A DNA stretch of 64,000 nt from Pyxicephalus adspersus (taxonomy: Eukaryota; Chordata; Amphibia; Anura; Pyxicephalidae): assembly GCF_032062135.1 (NCBI RefSeq), contig NC_092869.1:46223522-46287521 (forward strand). Direction: 5' to 3'. Under the pieces are notes generated by a model. It did not search any database, was not told where the DNA came from, and saw nothing but the letters and a program-made list of their open reading frames with translations. Below, one piece after another: positions 1 through 12,200 of the stretch (position 1 is the first letter of the stretch; every line of letters starts with the position of its first letter). Made by a program: the position numbers and the translations under genes.

Positions 1-196
1 GGGTATAGAAGGCGGCATGGAGGTTGGGTCTTCTCTGCCACCTGAGAGGCCTGGGCACGGTCACCTCCCTTCTCCTCCATTAGCCTCATTGCTTTCATAT
101 GGGGGCAAAGGGAGAAGAGCTGGGCCCTATACAGAAAGGAAGGGGGAGGGTGGGGGGAGTGAAATGTTTTGGGCTCCTCGGAAACTTTTACCTAGG

Positions 197-539
197 CAGG
201 GGTGTCAGACTGTGGCCCGAGGGAATTCTAAATATGAATTGCAGCTGGCCCACCGAAATAGCGCCGCTACTACAATTCCGGGCATCACACGTGTCTATAG
301 ACCAGCGGGCTCTCTGCCTATGTGTGGCCCCGCATTGGACTGTTTTATAGACACGGAATTATAATAGCGGTGCTATTTCTCTACTATAAGCTTGTTCCAG
401 ATTGAATGTTAGGCAAAAGTTTATATATCCAATGAGAAGGAAAAACTTCCTCAATTTTTTCAATAAACTTCAAGTTTGGCCCGCCACTTTGTCTGAGTTT
501 TTCATTTTGTCCCCTGTGTATTTGGGTTTTACACCCCTG
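197..539. mobile_element. short non-autonomous hAT-like element
   Basis: The left end reads CAGGGGTGTCAGACTGTGG and the right end, on the opposite strand, reads CAGGGGTGTAAAACCC. Both resemble the CAGGGGTGTC terminus typical of hAT (Charlie-like) elements, and 'tggccc' motifs lie just inside both ends. The flanks (tacctagg / acctacag) resemble each other only partly, so an 8-bp target duplication is not proven. There is no transposase ORF, so this would be a MITE. Confidence 0.55.
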
Positions 540-1799
540 ACCTACAGCAACCTTCAAGTCCAATCACCTCTCGGTCTGGGGGGATAAATGGATAGAAGAT
601 GAAACTCCAATTCCCAACCTTGGTTGGATGGCGGCAGATAAAAAGCTCCAAGTTGTCAGTGTGTATGTGCAGTATGATTGTCACACAAATCCTAAGTCAG
701 ATCTGAGGAAGAGGGGAAAGTAGCAAACGCTGCAGAAGTGTAAAAGTGCTGACACTTGCATTGTATTCTTCATCAGCTGACTGAAAGTCACAAATGTCAG
801 CATTGCAACATGCAGGATGTGTTTACATCTCCACCAAGACAAGCCGACATCTACAAGGGAACAAATTCATGGGTAAGGAGTACCCCAAGGTGCGGAGAGC
901 CTCTCATCTACAGGGGAACGGGGTCACTATACACATGGAAGACATTGTCCATAGTTACATGGAAGGGGATCACTATACACATGGAGGACATTGTCCATAG
1001 GTAAATGTCCAACACCACATGCAAATTTTAGGTTTATAGCAGATAAGAAGTTGTCATGTACAACCCAGAATACCGACCCTTAATAAAAGGAAACTTGTTT
1101 CCCCACACAGATGGTTATCACTGGAACAGGTTAAGAATTTCTCAGGACCTTTTCTAGTAACAACAGTAACAGTTTGGGTTTTCATCATCAATGTTTTCCC
1201 TAGGGCTTGCTCCCATAGTGTATTGCATTAGCTCACGCAATTCTATGCACATGTAGCAACACACAGAACAAGTCTTAATGGGCTGGGTTTCCATTCTTTT
1301 CTACTAGCCACCTAAATGCACCTTCCCTGGCCAATACAGCTCAATATACTTTGCACTTTTATAAATGTAGCATGGAATACAATTCTGTGCGATGCAGTGC
1401 TGAGTATTTTCTTTGCTCCTGGCAGAAGAACAGAACCACACGTACGGTAATAAAAGAAAGTTAAGTATTTGCTGCTGAGAAGAGGAAAGCCCACAATAAG
1501 CAGTTGTAAAGCTTTGCTCGACATAAGATTAGCACTAATTCACTTTTAATGGTATATTGTACATTGCTTGGGGAAAATAGAAAATTCCAGGTAAAGGTAA
1601 AAACATTTCAAAATTTCCATCGGACATCACCCAATACAGAAAAAATACCTAAACCATAAAAGTTAGTGGGAAATACTGAAATATACAGTACAGTTATAGC
1701 ATGGGGTGTGCCAAACACAAACAGGCCAATGCACCACAAGAGGTGTTATGCTGCCCCCTGGTGAATGGATAAGACAAGTATAAGTACAGAATTAGTGTG

Positions 1800-2085
1800 A
1801 CAGTTATTTTTTAGACCAGGATTCCTCCAGAGGGCGCTAGGGGCTACTGGGGCAATGAGCAGTCTGTGCCTCTCCGGTCAGTATAAGTGACCCCAATTAT
1901 CTTTTTGGCTATCTGTAAGGGTGACATTCTTCCCACTGACCAGCAATGTAAGAGGAATTCTTCCCACTGACCACCACACTAATATACTGTGAGCTGTGGA
2001 TATAGTAATTATAGATGGAGTTCCCTGAAGACCTAAATTTTATTTCAAGGGTTCCCCCCATGTTAAAAAGATAGAGAACCTGCTA
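1800..2085 (-). mobile_element. probable hAT-type MITE remnant
   Basis: The stretch ending 'atttcaagggttcccccc' resembles the 'ggaacccttgaaat' element common in frog genomes, here in reverse orientation. 'cttcccactgacca' occurs twice inside it. Boundaries and family assignment are from memory and approximate. Confidence 0.3.
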
Positions 2086-2280
2086 TAGGTCATCCTGGGT
2101 TTTCAGAACACAAACTGATCAGAACACGTCATGGGCTCTATTTATAAAAGAGGGAATCTGACATTCCATGGTGGGAATCTTGCAGGTCCTGGTGTTTCAA
2201 TATCAGTAATTAATACTCACCAAGAAATGTTGGAGGGAACAGATTCCCTGTTCTATAAATACAGCCCCATGTGTTATCAT

Positions 2281-2598
2281 TATACAGTATTTATATAGCA
2301 CCATCATATTATGCAGCGCTGTACAAGTCTATAGTCATGTCACTAGCTGTCCCTCAAAGGAGCTCACAATCTAATGCCCCTACCATAGTCATATGTCTTT
2401 AATATCACAGGCCAAGGTCAGTTTTGGAGGGGTAGCCAATTAACCTAACTACATGTTTTTTGGGATGTGGAAGGAAACCCACACAAACATGGGGAGAACC
2501 TGCAAACTCCATGCAGATATGTCCAGGGTGAGATTCGAACCTGGGACCCAGCTGCAAAGGCTAGAGCACTTACCACTGAGCCTCCATGCTGCCCTAAA
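2281..2598 (-). mobile_element. near full-length tRNA-derived SINE
   Basis: On the minus strand this begins with a tRNA-like head: an A-box-like GGCTCAGTGGTAAGTGC and, about 35 bases on, a B-box GGTTCGAATCT (both inside 2525-2590). A conserved body follows (2460-2520, containing gaaacccacacaaacatggg on the + strand). The 3' part ends in the AGCGCTGCATAAT / GCTATATAAAT tail. It is a Pol III-type SINE, and the tail is shared with four other copies in the window that lack the tRNA head. Confidence 0.7.
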
Positions 2599-2599
2599 T

Positions 2600-2745
2600 T
2601 ATTAAACAGGATGTATATAGCACCAACATACTATGCAGCGCTGTACATTAAGTAGGGGTTGCAAATGGCAAACAGATACAGACAGTGACACAGGAGGAGG
2701 AGAGGACCCTGGTCCGAAGAGCTTACAATCTAAGAGGTGGGGAAG
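2600..2745 (-). mobile_element. 5'-truncated SINE copy (tail module)
   Basis: The reverse complement reads GATTGTAAGCTCTTCGG, then a pyrimidine-rich CCTCTCCTCCTCCTGTG, then TGTACAGCGCTGCATA and GCTATATACATCC. It is the same 3' module as the copies at about 24090, 52985 and 54725. It abuts the full-length copy at 2281-2598 in the same orientation. Confidence 0.65.
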
Positions 2746-4017
2746 CAGCACACAATAGGAGGGGCATTGTGTTCTTTTCAAAACATCAGCATTTATTGTA
2801 AAACAACATTTAACATGCATTGCTATCCTCAATTAAATAAATGACTCTTAAAGAAGACCATTTCTTGCTATAATACTTTTGTTTATAACATTTTACAGAA
2901 ATGTATTATTTATTATAGAGACAAAAGATGTGAAAGAAAATATGATCAGAGAATAAACTTTCCCCATATGCTGAGTTCTGATTCATTCATTCCGGTATGT
3001 ATTCAGCAATCATTCTCATGTTGTATTCCTGACCTGACTGAGACTTTGCATTTGCTGTTTCACACTGCTATTCACCAATTGTTGTTGGCATGTTGTAGTT
3101 TTGTGTAGGCTTTAGGGAAAGTGTTGTGTATATAAGTGTACTGAATATAAAGCCCCAATGTTCCAAGTGTCTGAGGGCAGAATTGTGATGTCCACATTCA
3201 CTTGTTTATTCATCTTTGGTTATAACACCAACAATATACATTGTCTAGAAATCTTATATTTGTTTTACACATCACAAAATCTGCATTCAGGTAGCAGACT
3301 CCATGGCATTTTCTGATTCCACAACTCTATTTATAAATGATTACCCTCCAGTCAAATTGTCATACATTGGCTGATAAATGGTGGAATCTCTCTAGGCGTA
3401 TCCTCACATATCACAGGGTGCACATTCTCCTCTTTAGTACTATTAAAGTAAAGGATAGCTCCGCCCATTTCCCAGGTGTGCAATGTATAGATGTACCTGG
3501 GCTAGCAGGTGAAAGAAGTTGGGAAAAAAAACAGCTGAATGTATGGATAAAGCATCAGCGGCTGATCACATAAAGAGGAATTGTCACCGTCATGTTTCAC
3601 AGTATATTTGCTGATGGTGACACCTCGGCATTGATGAGAGGTCTAGCAGCCTGCACCGCCATCTTTGCGGCTGATTCCTATGGGTCTACTGTGATTCTCC
3701 TTGCAATCGGCCATGAGACAGCCAGGAGTTATATTGTCCCGGGGATATAGTTCTATTCACAAACAGATCCCCAGGCTCCACACTGCACGGCGCCATCACT
3801 GTTATAAAACAGCAAAATATTACCAGCAGTCAGGAGCAAAGACTTTGCAAATCTTCTCTGCTGAACATCTCTACCGCCAGGAGACATTCTGTATTTTGTG
3901 ATTTTAGCTCTGCTTTAAGAAGCGATAACTATGATTGAAACGCATGGACCTGGAAGATTCCCACCAGGGAATGTTTGAGGCAATGTCAGAAGTCTATGCT
4001 GCCAAACTCTGCTGCAA

Positions 4018-4665
4018 CTGACCTCCATATGTGGGGTGAGATCGGGTGATGGGGAGATCTGTCCCTGTGTGGGGTGAGATCCAGCAATGAGAAAATCTGT
4101 CCCCATGAGGGTTAAGTTTAGGTGTCAGGGGGATCTGTCCCAATGTGGGGTGGGATTGGGCGATAGGAAGATCTGTCTCTATGTGGCGTGAGATTGGGCG
4201 ATGGGGAGATCTGTCATTATGTGAGGTGAGATCGGGAAATCTATCCATATGTGGGGTGAGATTGGACGATGGGGAGATTCTTCCCTATGTGGGGTGAGAT
4301 CGGGGGACAAGGAGATCTGTCCCTATGTGGGGTGAGATCGGGCAACAAGGAGATCTGTCCCTATGTGGGGTGAGATCGGGGGACAGGGAGATCTGTCCCT
4401 ATGTGGGGGGTGAGATTGGGTGATAGGGAGATCCTTCCCTATGTGGGACAAGATCGGTCGACAGGGGGATCTGTCCCTCTGTGGGGTGAGATCGGGCAAC
4501 GGGGAAATCTGTCCCTATGTGTGGGGGGATCGGGTGATAGGGAGATCTGTCCCTGTGTGGGGTGAGATTGGGCGACGGGGAGATCCTTCCCTATGTGGGG
4601 TGAGGGGAAGATCTGTCCCTATGTGGGGTGAGATCGGGTGATGAGGAGATCGGTGCCATCACCCC
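4018..4665. repeat. 38-bp minisatellite upstream of GOLGA5
   Basis: About 17 imperfect tandem copies of a 38-bp unit built around gagatctgtccctatgtggg followed by gtgagatcgggcaacaag. Period was counted directly between neighbouring copies. The array ends about 450 bp before the likely GOLGA5 first exon. Short open frames inside it on both strands come from the repeat. Confidence 0.9.
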
Positions 4666-4889
4666 CCACCCCATGAGAGGGGGGATATATTAACCGCCCA
4701 TAATAATAATAAGTCTAATTCCAGTGTTTATATTTCTTGTATTGATAAAGATAACATTTTCCTCTTCCTTTAGCTTTATATGGAGCTGTTACTTTTGCAT
4801 TCAGAGTTTGTCTCATCTTAAAAAATTAAATTAAAAACAATGGAAGCGTTACCATAGCAACTATTTCTGGTTTCATTTTAAAGGCTTCC

Positions 4890-5171
4890 AGACAACAGGC
4901 GACCACCGACCGCCCCGCGCCGCTGTACCCACATCTAGACCCAGTCCTTATTGCAGGCTGCTTTTATCCTGCTATGGTCTCTATGGCAGGCCGCTCTATC
5001 CTGCAGGGACTCTATGATGATGATTTTCGGTCAGGCAACGCCGAGGACAGCCTGTTTTGGGTCCTGCGGATTGTCGGCACTTCCGGGTCCACGTCTCCGG
5101 GGGTGATGGAGGAGAGAGCGGAGAGTAGACTGTGAGGAGAGCCGTGTCATCCTATATACACTCGGGGGAAG
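4890..5171 (+). promoter_or_regulatory. GOLGA5: GOLGA5 CpG-rich promoter and first exon region
   Basis: GC- and CpG-rich sequence (for example gaccgccccgcgccgctg near 4908 and cttccgggtccacgtctccg near 5080, the latter with an ETS-like CTTCCGG) stands out from AT-rich flanks. No TATA box is evident, as expected for a housekeeping golgin gene. Transcription start cannot be fixed from sequence alone. Confidence 0.55.
5090..5171 (+). other. GOLGA5: putative GOLGA5 non-coding exon 1
   Basis: A good donor (ggggaag|gtgagag) follows 5171, and a good acceptor (cttcatcacag) ends at 5607, 50 bases before the start codon. The 5' boundary is a guess. It contains a 9-codon uORF, ATG at 5106 to TGA at 5135. 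Confidence 0.5.
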
Positions 5172-5607
5172 GTGAGAGGTCAGTCCCGGGGTACCTACCT
5201 CACTGGTCCCAGCCTGGTGGGTGCTTTATATAATGTCCTAGTTTGGATCTATCTAATCACAACCAATTACCAGACATTAACCCCTTCTTGGTGCCTAATC
5301 TCATCGACTGCTGTCACCCTGCCCCTGGTGTAGGGGCCCCCGACTGCTGTCACCCTATGATTATTGCCCTGACACCAAACAGTGCTGGACTGCTGTCACC
5401 CTGCCCCTGGTGTAGGGGCCCCCGACTGCTGTCACCCTATGATTATTGCCCTGACACCAAACAGTGCTGATCTATAAATATATTTAGCATGGTGCCGCTG
5501 CTCCTTTCTTGCAGTCATTGTTTTGATTAATACATAGCGAGTGGAATCTGATCATCTCTGCTTATCACTTCACTAACACACATTACTGTTTGTGTTCTTC
5601 ATCACAG
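5172..5607 (+). other. GOLGA5: GOLGA5 intron 1 with tandem 82-bp duplication
   Basis: Inferred leader intron. It contains two nearly identical copies of an 82-bp segment, 5306-5387 and 5388-5469, each starting gactgctgtcaccctgcccc. Nothing else is recognised in it. Confidence 0.5.
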
Positions 5608-5612
5608 GTCAC

Positions 5613-5630
5613 ATGACTGACAAGCTGTAA
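5613..5630 (+). promoter_or_regulatory. uORF in the GOLGA5 leader
   Basis: A five-codon reading frame (MTDKL then stop) lies in the inferred leader 27 bases before the golgin-84 start codon. Its ATG context (cacatga) is weak compared with the main start (ccacaatgt). It would be retained in the mRNA if the acceptor at 5607 is used. Confidence 0.4.
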
Positions 5631-5657
5631 CTGCTGACCAATCAGTAATCTCCCACA

Positions 5658-6252
5658 ATGTCCTGGTTAGTAGACTTGGCTGGTAGGGCAGAAGATCTCT
5701 TAAATATGGTGGATCAGGGAGCGGCTACCGCCCTAAGCAAGAGTAAAGAGGACGAACTCATCCAGAACAGCACCGCCGACTACACTGCGCATTACCCGGA
5801 GCAACCGAAGGAGAAAACTTCGAGCTACACCAAGTCTGGCTTCATCTCATCTGCTGCCGGCAATATAAAGAACCAGAAGGCGACTCTTCTTGCTGGCACT
5901 GCCAATGTGAAATCCTCCAGCAGGATGAGTACTGAGACCTCCCATGGTGCTTCCTCGCACAGGGAGACCTCCCATGGTGCTTCCTCGCACAGGGAGACCT
6001 CCCATGGTGCTTCCTCGCACAGGGAGACCTCCCATGGTGCTTCCTCGCACAGGGCCTCCAGTCAGTTCGTACGAAGGAAAAAGTCCGAGCCGGACGATGA
6101 ACAACTCTTCGATTTCCTTAATAGTTCAGATAAAGTGCACAATGGTGCCCTGGAGTCCAGAAAGGAATCAAGCAGGGAGGTGACCAAGCAGTCCGCACCC
6201 AGCAACTCCACCAGTGCCAAGATCACCCAGAGTGCAGCCCCTAAGACTGAAG
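5658..6252 (+). CDS. GOLGA5: GOLGA5 coding exon 1 (residues 1-198)
   Basis: Start codon to donor gactgaag|gtatca, ending with one base of codon 199. It encodes the cytosolic N-terminus (MSWLVDLAGRAEDLLNMVDQ), the fourfold repeat, and the acidic/basic stretch FVRRKKSEPDDEQLFDFLNS. The open frame runs 50 codons past the donor, but that part is intronic. Confidence 0.93.
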
Positions 6253-9200
6253 GTATCAGAAGAAAAGGGGGCTTTTTTATTAAAAAGGGGAAGGGTTACA
6301 ATGGGTTACAATGGCTGACACCGGGCTTTATTGCAGAAGAGATGGACAATGTCCTTTCTGCAATAAAATATATTCGCTTGCCCTATTTCTCTTTGCACAA
6401 ATAGCTGAGCTATGCATGTGCTGCAACCCAGCACATTCTGGGTTCCTCTGCGGCTGCTGGGATTATATTACCCTTTATGTTGGTCTGTGGATTAGGGTTG
6501 ACTGCCAGACAAGCATAAAGCCCCTCACATTTTTGCCAGCAGAAATGCACTGAAAAGTTGCATTGGCATTGTGAATAGAAATAAATGGCAACCCAGGTCA
6601 CCAGTGCATGTAACTGCGTGTTAATCACAATGCACCCACTGTGAGCCCTGCTACAGTTCAATTTTGTGATCCCTGAGACAGCCAGTTTAGGTGATCACTT
6701 CCATGCTGAAAGTTTGTTTACCCACTACCCTCTTCAGCCTGCAGATGGCGCTGTGCCTATGTGCAGAGATGAATAAGATCTATGGCCGTATTCATTGGCT
6801 ATGCCGAACCTGCATAACGCAAGTTTAATTCCGAGGCATTCAGTTATTCCGAGATGCAGTATAGAGAAGTTTCCTGTACAGAAGAGACATCGTCTGACCC
6901 GTCTACAAAAAGTACCAGCCTTCTCTCAATTTTTTTTTTTTTTAGGTTTACTTTTGCTTGAAGTGTCAATGGTCTCTAGTTTTTAAAAGGTTAATGTGAG
7001 ATGGATTTAAGCCTTTGCACAGAGATGGCAGAATGGCATTTCCCAAGGCTGATGGGGAAAATAGTGGACCATACCTGTATAGCGCATGTTGAAATGACCA
7101 CTTGTAATCTCCATGGGAATCCAGGGTGACGAGCAAAGTTGGGAGACAATGTGTTGTCACTATAACAGGAAGTGCCTGGTAAATGTTTGATACACAGGGC
7201 TTTACTTTCTGTGCTCACATTTCAAGTCTAGAGAAGAGAGGAGAAGAAAAGAGCGCTAGCTGCTACAGAAAGGAGGTGCAAGGACGTCCATATACAATAA
7301 AATCTGATTGATTACTGCTTGTACAGTGTCCTACAGGTTTCAGGGTGCTGTCACAATTTATTTTTGCTGCATACTTGAAATTTAATCTCAACTTAGATTT
7401 GTAAAGCAATGCTCATTGGAGCCCTGATCTCTACTCTTCTGTATGGCTGCATGACTTTTCATTGGATTATATTGTCACATTTTTATTCAGGCTGTAAGTA
7501 AAGCTTCACATCACCTTCATTATAGGGGAACTCTTCCCCCTGCTAGTAGCTGAATACATTTTCAGTCATGATGTGGCTGACTGCTAAGTGTATGGGAATG
7601 ATGCCACCACGTACATGGGCTCTGTGCCCAGGAACGTCAAACTGCATCTTTCCCAGATCTCTGCCAGTAATGTCAACATAAGAAGATTTGTCGGACTTAC
7701 GTGAGCCGATGAAGGCTCTAACCTAAGACAATAAGTACTGACTAGTCTGCAGCAAAGCAAACAATCTGGAAGATATTCTTGTACAGGGGCTGCCCATTTG
7801 TTTCCGAGATTTCTGAGTGCTTACTGTAAAAGTGTTTTATTTTAGAACATCAACCCCTTAAAGTAAACCTTTCCTTAATCCTGGCAGCTGCTATTGCCAT
7901 GGCTGCTTTCATGTTCTTTTTCTTTTAAAGTGGTCCTGTGTTATGGCAATGAGAAGGTTCTTGTTTCTCCACTTTGCTCCCTAATTACTAGAGCCATGCT
8001 GATCAATGGTTTCTCTGAGTATACAGATTTCTGTTTTCATTATGACGATCTGCATGCTGTTTTGAAAGGTCAATGTGTGTCGGGGTCATGGTACTACCTA
8101 CCTTATGTGAAAATCCAATTGTGCTTAGCAAGTGGTTCCATGCTCCAACACATGCGATCCCCAGCCTTGTATAAGCTCTGACTAGATTGTTAGAGCATGG
8201 GTAACTATGCATGAGGCTTTTTATGGCTATTGTTGAATTTTGGGGGTTACACATTGAATGACCCAGAGGAGGGACCGCTCTCTTATCTGGGACTGTCTGG
8301 CCTATATTCTGACAGGCAGCAATAATACTGGCAGTGCTCTTTCCTATCAGCAAGCACTGGATGGCAGGCATACTTGATGCATTCTGTTTTTCCCCAGAGT
8401 ATTTTTTAAGCTGGGTGGGAAGAAGCTGTAGGCGGGTGGCAGCCTCTGTATTGTGACCCAACTTTTTAATAACTACCCACAAACAGCCGGGTGGTCACTG
8501 AAGAGTTCTGGGTGGTGTGCCCAGCTAAAAGGGGCCAGGGAGAACACTGATACAGAAAGGTAAAAAGAAGGGTGTATAAAAGGAATGTTTTTTTTCCTTT
8601 TCACTTTTATCAAGTGTATGCAAATTACATGAAACCATCATATATTTATTTTAATAAGATGCATAATGTAATTTGAGGAATTTATTTTTAATTAGGCTAG
8701 ATTTTTGTTTCAATCTCTTTGCCTTATGTTTCTGCGTTTCTGTATTTTCTCCTTCAGATTCTCAATCCACTGTGACTGTTCAGGAAGATAAAGTGCAGGA
8801 CAGCAAAGCCTCAGACACCTCCACCACATCCTCCACCTCCAGCAATAGCAATGGAGACCAGAAATCCCATGAACTATCCAATCTCCGCCTAGAGAACCAA
8901 CTGCTTAGAAATGAGGTCCAATCTCTAAACCAGGAGATGGCGACACTGATCCAAAGATCCAAGGAGACGCAGGAAGGTAAGAAGGATCTTATAGGAGGTC
9001 TGAAATACCCACCCAGCCTTAAAATGTGTTTTTGCTACCCTTATGACCGGCAGTGGTGAACAAATCATAAGAACCACAGTTCCATGTTGTAATTTATGCT
9101 TTATGGTCTGTATGAGAATTGTGTAATTTTGGGATCCCAGGCATATTGATTCTTGAATAATTCTCCTTTTTTTTGAAATATACAATTTCCTATCCCAAAG

Positions 9201-12200
9201 AATAAAAAAAAAGAAAATACAAACTATTCAGTATTTTATTGATTTGCTTATTCCTGGTGTTCTGTCTGACAAGATGCTTTAGCACCCAAGTTGAAAAGGC
9301 TAAAGTGCCCCCCTATGCACAGTAAGCTATTACAGTTGTATAGGTTGCATGTCCTGCAATTTTTGCACCTTCCTCTCTTTGCTCAAGGCCCTGCCTCTTC
9401 TGCCCAATAATTGGCCTGGATCTGACTTTTCTTTATCAGATCCTTTCCATAAGCATTACATTTAGTTCATTGATAGGCAAGGGTAACAGTCATGGTTTGC
9501 AGAGACTCTGTCATTGGGGGGAAAGGGTGCACTCTGCTGTAGGTATGAAGGCTGAAGTTCAGACACCTAGAAGTCCACATAACTGCAGCTATCTCCTAAA
9601 CTTTCCTGTCCCAGCTGAATGCTGACCCTTTCAGGCAGGGAATTCTTTTTTCATTCCAAATGGTAAACTGTAGGTAAGCTGAATCTCCTGTGGATATAGT
9701 ACAGTATTACTCACAGTATAGTGCCAGTCATTCTCTTTTGTTTCCTATGGTAGCTGATGATATGACTCCTTTACAGAACTGAATGAAGCAAGAGTGCGGA
9801 TAGAGAAGTGGAATGGAGACAATTCTAAGAGTGACAGGACGGTGAGAGAGCTTTGTGCCCGGGTGGATGACCTAACGGAGGCTGTAGCTGCCAAGGACTC
9901 TCAACTTGCGGTGTTAAAAGTGCGCCTTCAGGAAGCTGACCAGTTACTGAGCAGTCGCACTGAGGCTCTTGAGACGCTGCAAAGCGAGAAATCCAGGTGA
10001 GGCAATACTATTGTCTGATCTACAATATAATGATGCTCGGCTTTTCTTCTGGCCCCTTATAAAGTACAAACAGCTAAAACAGGTCTTAGAATTGTAGCAC
10101 GATCCTAAATTTGTGTTTTAGTAACATAAAAGATTTGCCTTTTATATATTATTTGTGTGCAGCTTAGTGTTCAACCCAGAAATTTCTTTAAGCTGGGTGG
10201 AGAGAAGCTGTAGGCAGATGGCAGCCCCTGTATTGTAACCCAACTCTTAAGTAACCACCCTTAAACAGCCAGTTGGTTACTGAAAAGTGCCGGGTGGTGC
10301 ACCCAGCTAAGTAGGGCTGGGGAGAACACTGCAGCAGTGGGGTCCTTTATGTTGGAGCAAAGTGGCTGAGCACTCATTGTATTTCATATATGCCAGTGTA
10401 AACCTTTAGCCAATGTTGGCCTGTGTATTATTTCAGTAGAAACCGTTTTTTCTGATGTTTTTTTACTCCTCAGGATTCTGCAGGATCACAGTGAAGGAAG
10501 CAGCCTCCACAACCAGGCCTTGCAGAGTGTGCAGGAGAGACTTCGAGAAGCAGAGGCAGCACTGAAAAGAGAACAGGAGAGCTACAAACAGATGCAGGTC
10601 TGAGTGAAAAGTAGTTGGCTTATGGTTATGGTACCTCCTCCTCTGATAAAATCACAACCTCTTAGTTTTATTAAACCTGACATAGGCATAAAGGAAAAAG
10701 GTATAAATCCTAATATATATACTTTTTTATATTTATTTATTCATAGTGACTGTCATGCCTCCTTCACCACATTTTCTGCTCATGTGCATAGATCTGTGGG
10801 GCATGCTGGGTTGGAATATTTTCTAAGATTAGTGTACAGATCATATGTGCACAAATATCTTTACCAGAAAGGGTCCACAGTTCCATTAGGTTGTTAGGTT
10901 AGGTTGTTAAAATCCCTACTAATCTTTGATACCTGAGCCAGCATCACACATATGGAAAATATATTTTGGAATTTGAATTTCTTCAAATTCCCCAAAAGAG
11001 AAACAACTTTGAATTTGTTTTCCTTGTAATAAGCCTTCTAATAATGTTTGATGGATTTATCCATAGAATGAATTTTCTGCTCGCCTCAGCAAGATGGAAG
11101 CAGAGCGTCAGAACCTGGTGGACTCAGTGGTGGCTGCTGAGAAGAAGCACATGGAGGAGAAGAGGAAGTGCGATGACATGCAGCATCAGCTGAAGGTTGC
11201 AAAGGCTGCAGCAGAATCTGTAAAACAGGAGATGGTGGATTATAAGCAAAAGGCAACTCGTATACTGCAGGTAAGATGGAACAACTAGGGAAAGGTGGCT
11301 ATGCTGGAAAGAACTTCTTGTACCCAGAATCCTTGGGCACTGTGTAATTATTTCAAGTGTAATTGAATTAAGTGCAGCCCTGGGATTTTTTTGTTTTTTT
11401 TAATATTTGGATTTAGTGAGAAAGGGATATGAACTGTAATTGACATGACTAAATTCCTATTATTTTATTTTTATAATTATTTTATTTTTTATTAGGCTTT
11501 AACAAATCTAAATTTTACTGTAGTTCTTCAAGTAGAGCACAGCCGTGACTAACCATCCTTAGCTTTTCAGGCAAGCTAGCAGTGTCACTAACCTGAGTTT
11601 GTATTCTAGTAGAAGCCCTTGATGGGCAAAGAAATGCTATTTGTGTTTGCTTTTCTTAGTCTTTTTATAGGAGCAGTAGAAGTTCTGCAAAAGAAAGGTG
11701 GCTTTCTCCTCATCAGTCTGTGTGTTTTGTTTTTTTTGTATCCTACAGTCTAAAGAAAAACTGATCAGCAGCTTGAAGGAAGGCTCAGGACTGGAGGGTT
11801 TGGACAGCCATATAGCAAGCAGCATGGAGCTGGAGGAGATAAAACACGAGAGAGACATGCAGAGAGAAGAGATCCAGAAACTTCTGGCTCACATCCAGCA
11901 GCTTAAGGCTGAGCTACAGGTAGGACTGTGGTCCCTGATACTCTGCACCTGTCAATTAAGTATTATGATGGAATAGGATACATTTCCCAGTGTAAGTGTA
12001 TTATATCACCCTAGAGAAAAGTATGCACGAATACTTGATGTGTTCATAGAAGCCCTGGCCAGTGACAACATTAATAATGATGCCCATTTATTCACTAGAC
12101 TGATGACATTACTGAGATTGCAGCCTATCCATTCACTGAAGCCCATTGAGATCACTGGGAATTTAGCCTGTCCAATTACTTGAGACTGGTGAGATCACTA

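Larger units (their letters stand above)
1..4017. other. intergenic region upstream of GOLGA5
   Basis: No exon-like sequence was recognised on either strand; open frames here are short and start or stop without splice or codon-bias support. The stretch contains a small hAT-like element (197-539), a probable hAT-type MITE remnant (about 1800-2085) and two SINE copies (2281-2760), listed separately. The remainder looks like ordinary AT-rich, non-coding DNA. Confidence 0.7.
6253..8757 (+). other. GOLGA5: GOLGA5 intron 2
   Basis: Non-coding. It contains one copy of the hairpin-core MITE (6325-6369) and one MITE ending gagaacactg (8382-8549). A poly(T) tract lies at 6930-6944. No further exon-like sequence was seen. 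Confidence 0.85.

Noticed and set aside
2525..2595. Possible tRNA gene on the minus strand
   Set aside because: A- and B-box-like words are present, but they are the head of a SINE followed by its body and tail; no proper acceptor stem was seen.
6253..6404. Extension of golgin-84 exon 1 ORF to 248 codons
   Set aside because: The donor at 6252 joins in frame to 8758 with conserved protein; the extension is intron and contains a MITE core.
8003..8482. 159-codon minus-strand ORF
   Set aside because: Lies in GOLGA5 intron 2 and overlaps a MITE; no conserved motif.
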